A stretch of DNA of 35,884 bases from Bacteroidales bacterium. Lineage in GTDB: Bacteria; Bacteroidota; Bacteroidia; Bacteroidales; Tenuifilaceae. The stretch spans positions 1 through 35,884 of the forward strand of contig JAQVYY010000037.1 in the NCBI GenBank assembly GCA_028708425.1, written 5' to 3'. The notes beneath the pieces are model-generated. The model ran no database searches. It saw only the letters and a program-made list of their open reading frames with translations, and had not been told where the DNA came from. A program made the translations under genes and the position numbers. How positions within the stretch are numbered: the stretch's first letter is position 1; every line of letters begins with the position of its first letter. Shown in pieces: positions 33,522 to 35,884 of the stretch.

Positions 33522-34994
33522 ATGGCAAAAGGAATTACAAGTAGAGAGCAGAATTATTCTCAGTGGTATAACGATATCGTTCTAAAGGCCGGATTGGCCG
33601 ACCATTCCGCTGTACGCGGCTGCATGGTTATAAAGCCTTACGGCTTTGCTATTTGGGAAAAAATTCAGCGGCAACTCGACGATATGTTTAAGGCAACAGG
33701 ACATCAAAATGCTTACTTCCCACTGTTTATACCCAAATCTTTTTTCAGCAAGGAGGCTAGCCACGTAAAGGGTTTCGCCAAAGAGTGTGCCGTAGTTACT
33801 CATTACAGGTTAAAAAACGACCCCTCGGGTAATGGTATTATAGTTGACGAGGATGCGAAGCTTGAGGAAGAGCTGATTGTACGCCCAACATCCGAAACAA
33901 TTATATGGAATACATACAAGGATTGGATACAATCGTACCGTGACCTTCCGATACTAATAAACCAATGGGCTAACGTAGTGCGCTGGGAAATGCGAACCCG
34001 GTTGTTCTTACGCACAGCCGAATTCTTATGGCAAGAGGGGCACACAGCCCATGCAACCAAAGAGGAAGCCATTGAGGAAACCATAAAAATGGTTAACGTA
34101 TACGCTACTTTTGCCGAAAAATGGATGGGGATACCTGTTTTAATAGGTACAAAATCGGAGAACGAGCGATTTGCCGGTGCAATTGAAACGTACTGTATTG
34201 AAGCTTTAATGCAAGATGGGAAAGCGCTACAGGCTGGCACCTCACACTTTTTGGGTCAGAATTTTGCCAAAGCATTCGATGTTAAATTCCAATCGAAAGA
34301 GGGTAAACTCGAACATGTTTGGGCAACCTCATGGGGAGTTTCAACACGATTAATGGGGGCATTAATAATGGCACACTCAGACGATAAAGGGCTGGTACTT
34401 CCTCCTAAATTAGCTCCAACTCAAGTTGTTTTTGTACCAATTTACAAAAGCGACGAGGAGCTAGCCAAAATATCAGAAAAGGTAAACGAACTAAAATCTA
34501 AACTCGAAGAAAAAGGCATATCAACCCATTTTGACAACAGGGATACCGTTAAACCTGGGTTTAAATTTGCAGAGTACGAACTTAAGGGTTACCCTGTTCG
34601 CATTGCCATTGGTCCTAAAGATTTGGAAAAAGGTACAGCAGAGATTGCCCGAAGGGATACCCTTACAAAAGAGTTTGTAGACCAAAACAAAGTTGTGGAT
34701 TATGTTGTAAATCTACTTGATGAGATGCAAGAGGCTATTTTTGCGAAAGCGCTTAAGTTTAGAGAAGACAACACGCATAAAGCCGATACATACGACGAGT
34801 TTAAAAACATACTAAACGAAAAGGCGGGATTTGTTCTAGCCCACTGGGATGGAACACCCGAAACAGAAGAAAAAATTAAAGAGGAAACCCAAGCAACCAT
34901 AAGATGCATTCCTCTTGATAATAACGAAGAAGGAAAATGCATCCACAGCGGTAAACCCTCTAAACAGAGAGTTGTATTTGCTCGAGCTTACTAG
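33522..34994 (+). CDS. proS: Prolyl-tRNA synthetase, archaeal/eukaryotic type
   Basis: A 490-aa class II aminoacyl-tRNA synthetase that charges tRNA-Pro with proline. The catalytic core has RPTSETIIW, the motif 2 region [20 protein letters not shown] and [10 protein letters not shown], and motif 3 near [14 protein letters not shown]. The anticodon-binding domain follows, with [12 protein letters not shown] at about 365. There is no insertion editing domain, and the total length matches the archaeal-type form, not the ~570-aa bacterial form. The chain ends in Tyr490, the C-terminal tyrosine characteristic of the archaeal-type enzyme. Archaeal-type ProRS is common in Bacteroidota. The next gene starts 25 bases downstream. 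Confidence 0.96.
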   Translation: MAKGITSREQNYSQWYNDIVLKAGLADHSAVRGCMVIKPYGFAIWEKIQRQLDDMFKATGHQNAYFPLFIPKSFFSKEASHVKGFAKECAVVTHYRLKNDPSGNGIIVDEDAKLEEELIVRPTSETIIWNTYKDWIQSYRDLPILINQWANVVRWEMRTRLFLRTAEFLWQEGHTAHATKEEAIEETIKMVNVYATFAEKWMGIPVLIGTKSENERFAGAIETYCIEALMQDGKALQAGTSHFLGQNFAKAFDVKFQSKEGKLEHVWATSWGVSTRLMGALIMAHSDDKGLVLPPKLAPTQVVFVPIYKSDEELAKISEKVNELKSKLEEKGISTHFDNRDTVKPGFKFAEYELKGYPVRIAIGPKDLEKGTAEIARRDTLTKEFVDQNKVVDYVVNLLDEMQEAIFAKALKFREDNTHKADTYDEFKNILNEKAGFVLAHWDGTPETEEKIKEETQATIRCIPLDNNEEGKCIHSGKPSKQRVVFARAY

Positions 34995-35019
34995 TACTCT
35001 AAAATCAACACAAAATACT

Positions 35020-35730
35020 ATGGTCCATAAAACAAAAGAACCCAAAAGTGCACAATCTTTAATTGTAGATACCCTAATCGAAAAATCGGGGATGAAGCAG
35101 AAAGTATACGAAAACACTCTCGAAACCTTCAACATAATAAAAAGCGTGCTGCACGAACTCGCAATTGAGCTTAACGCCGGTATTAAAAGTTCAAACAAAA
35201 AGTTGAGGCTTGAGTACCGCGACAGGGGTAAGTTTGAGGCTGAACTTAGAATTGCTGGCGATATTCTTGTTTTTAGTATGCATACCAACGTTTTTAAATT
35301 TGATCGCGACCATAACGCTTGGAAATTGCCATACGTTAAAGAAAATAGCCTTAACGCCTACTGCGGCACAATTAATGTTTATAACTTTTTAACCGACTCG
35401 TTTAAGTACAATCGCATTGACGACCTAGGCTACCTAATTGGACGCCTATTTGTAAATAGAGAGAATCACTATTTTGTTGAGGGCAAAAGGCAAATGGGAT
35501 TCCTCTACAACAACTTTGGACAAGCCACCATCAATAAAGAGGATGTTAAACAGATTATTGAAACATCTATACTTTACACACTTGAATTTGACCTATTAGT
35601 TCCCCCATACGACATAATTAAGATTGCAACCGTAGCACAGATGAATACTAAGATTGACAGTTCAAAGATGCAAACCGGGAAACGGTTAGGATTCAAATTT
35701 AACTCTGATGATGTTCTTGAAGAAAAATAG
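35020..35730 (+). CDS. Uncharacterised 236-aa protein downstream of proS
   Basis: I do not recognise a domain. The product is 236 aa and cytosolic, with no signal peptide. The first 50 residues are helical (KVYENTLETFNIIKSVLHEL), then an alpha/beta core with KFEAELRIAGDILVFSMHT, FVEGKRQMGFLYNNFG and IIETSILYTLEFDLLVPP. The last 25 residues are polar. ATG 35020 is chosen because upstream in-frame codons run into the end of proS, and it sits 25 bases after the proS stop, so the two are likely co-transcribed. Translation from an alternative start at 34915 would overlap proS in another frame by about 80 bases and is less likely. Confidence 0.8.
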   Translation: MVHKTKEPKSAQSLIVDTLIEKSGMKQKVYENTLETFNIIKSVLHELAIELNAGIKSSNKKLRLEYRDRGKFEAELRIAGDILVFSMHTNVFKFDRDHNAWKLPYVKENSLNAYCGTINVYNFLTDSFKYNRIDDLGYLIGRLFVNRENHYFVEGKRQMGFLYNNFGQATINKEDVKQIIETSILYTLEFDLLVPPYDIIKIATVAQMNTKIDSSKMQTGKRLGFKFNSDDVLEEK

Positions 35731-35884
35731 AATAAAGTAGAAAACCCAAAATTAATGTATAACCTAAATTGAGCGATTCATAATTCCACTGTTTCTTTTC
35801 TTCTCGCTTGGCTCAAAAAATTAGTTGATTTTTAAGGACGGGATTGTGAAAATAATTCTTTTCTCTGGTTTAGGGTATTTTTTC

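Noticed and set aside
34836-35288. 150-aa antisense frame across proS and the next gene
   Set aside because: It overlaps two real genes on the other strand and shows no domain; its composition follows from the overlapped coding sequence.
1-35884. tRNA genes, CRISPR arrays, prophage, IS elements
   Set aside because: No TTCGA-arm tRNA pattern, no regularly spaced repeats and no transposase or phage genes could be seen on either strand.

Overview
The window reads as chromosomal backbone of a Bacteroidota bacterium, probably in or near Bacteroidales. Four things point there. Several promoters carry the phylum's TAnnTTTG -7 box with little or no Shine-Dalgarno signal. The gene order nusB-DUF1573-yajC-ybbR-coaE is typical of the phylum. 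Families concentrated in it are present: GldB, a DUF3276 PUR-like protein, DUF5916, a FeoA-FeoB fusion, a FadL-type outer-membrane protein and a very long NusB. Finally, a ProRS of the archaeal/eukaryotic type is used. I see no rRNA, tRNA, CRISPR array, prophage, insertion sequence or transposase.

Layout. 1-355 holds a degraded repeat and a terminator. 356-1363 (-) is a GldB-like lipoprotein. 1647-4118 (+) is a Pif1/RecD-type helicase with HRDC and HTH modules. From 11870 down to 4141 (-) runs a long co-directional block: nusB, a DUF1573 lipoprotein, yajC, ybbR-like, coaE, a TerB/J-domain protein, a 104-aa unknown, and a three-gene metal-chelate/cobalamin-type ABC importer. A terminator and a new promoter between yajC and ybbR probably split this block in two. 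Next come a DUF3276 gene (+), a 254-aa unknown (-) converging on it, feoAB (+), an anchored amidase (-), a glutathione peroxidase (+) and a large DUF5916 protein (+). ffh and folD (+) follow, then a POT peptide transporter (+), an orphan PqqD-like protein (+), a small outer-membrane protein (-), an overlapping ParA/ribbon-helix-helix pair (+), a GT51 glycosyltransferase with a very large N-terminal domain (-), a FadL-type outer-membrane protein (-) and a Ser-rich lipoprotein (-). proS and a 236-aa unknown (+) close the window.

Themes. Most genes are housekeeping: protein targeting (Ffh, YajC), envelope building (GT51, YbbR, lipoproteins, barrels), iron and chelate uptake (FeoAB, FecBCD-type ABC), cofactors (CoaE, FolD), and peptide and peroxide metabolism. 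I found no convincing new multi-gene system.

The most unusual structure is a dispersed intergenic repeat of about 146-151 bp. It is built from three consecutive hairpins (A, B, C), with two near-complete copies (16290-16440 and 30265-30410) and four partial ones (about 1426-1497, 11994-12042, 21643-21708, 24144-24193). It looks like a non-coding MITE- or REP/BIME-type family; several copies abut terminators and one supplies the last two bases of the feoAB stop codon. Second-tier leads are the orphan ParA-RHH pair, the GT51 protein with its AsmA-like N-terminal region, and the terminator/promoter junction at yajC-ybbR.
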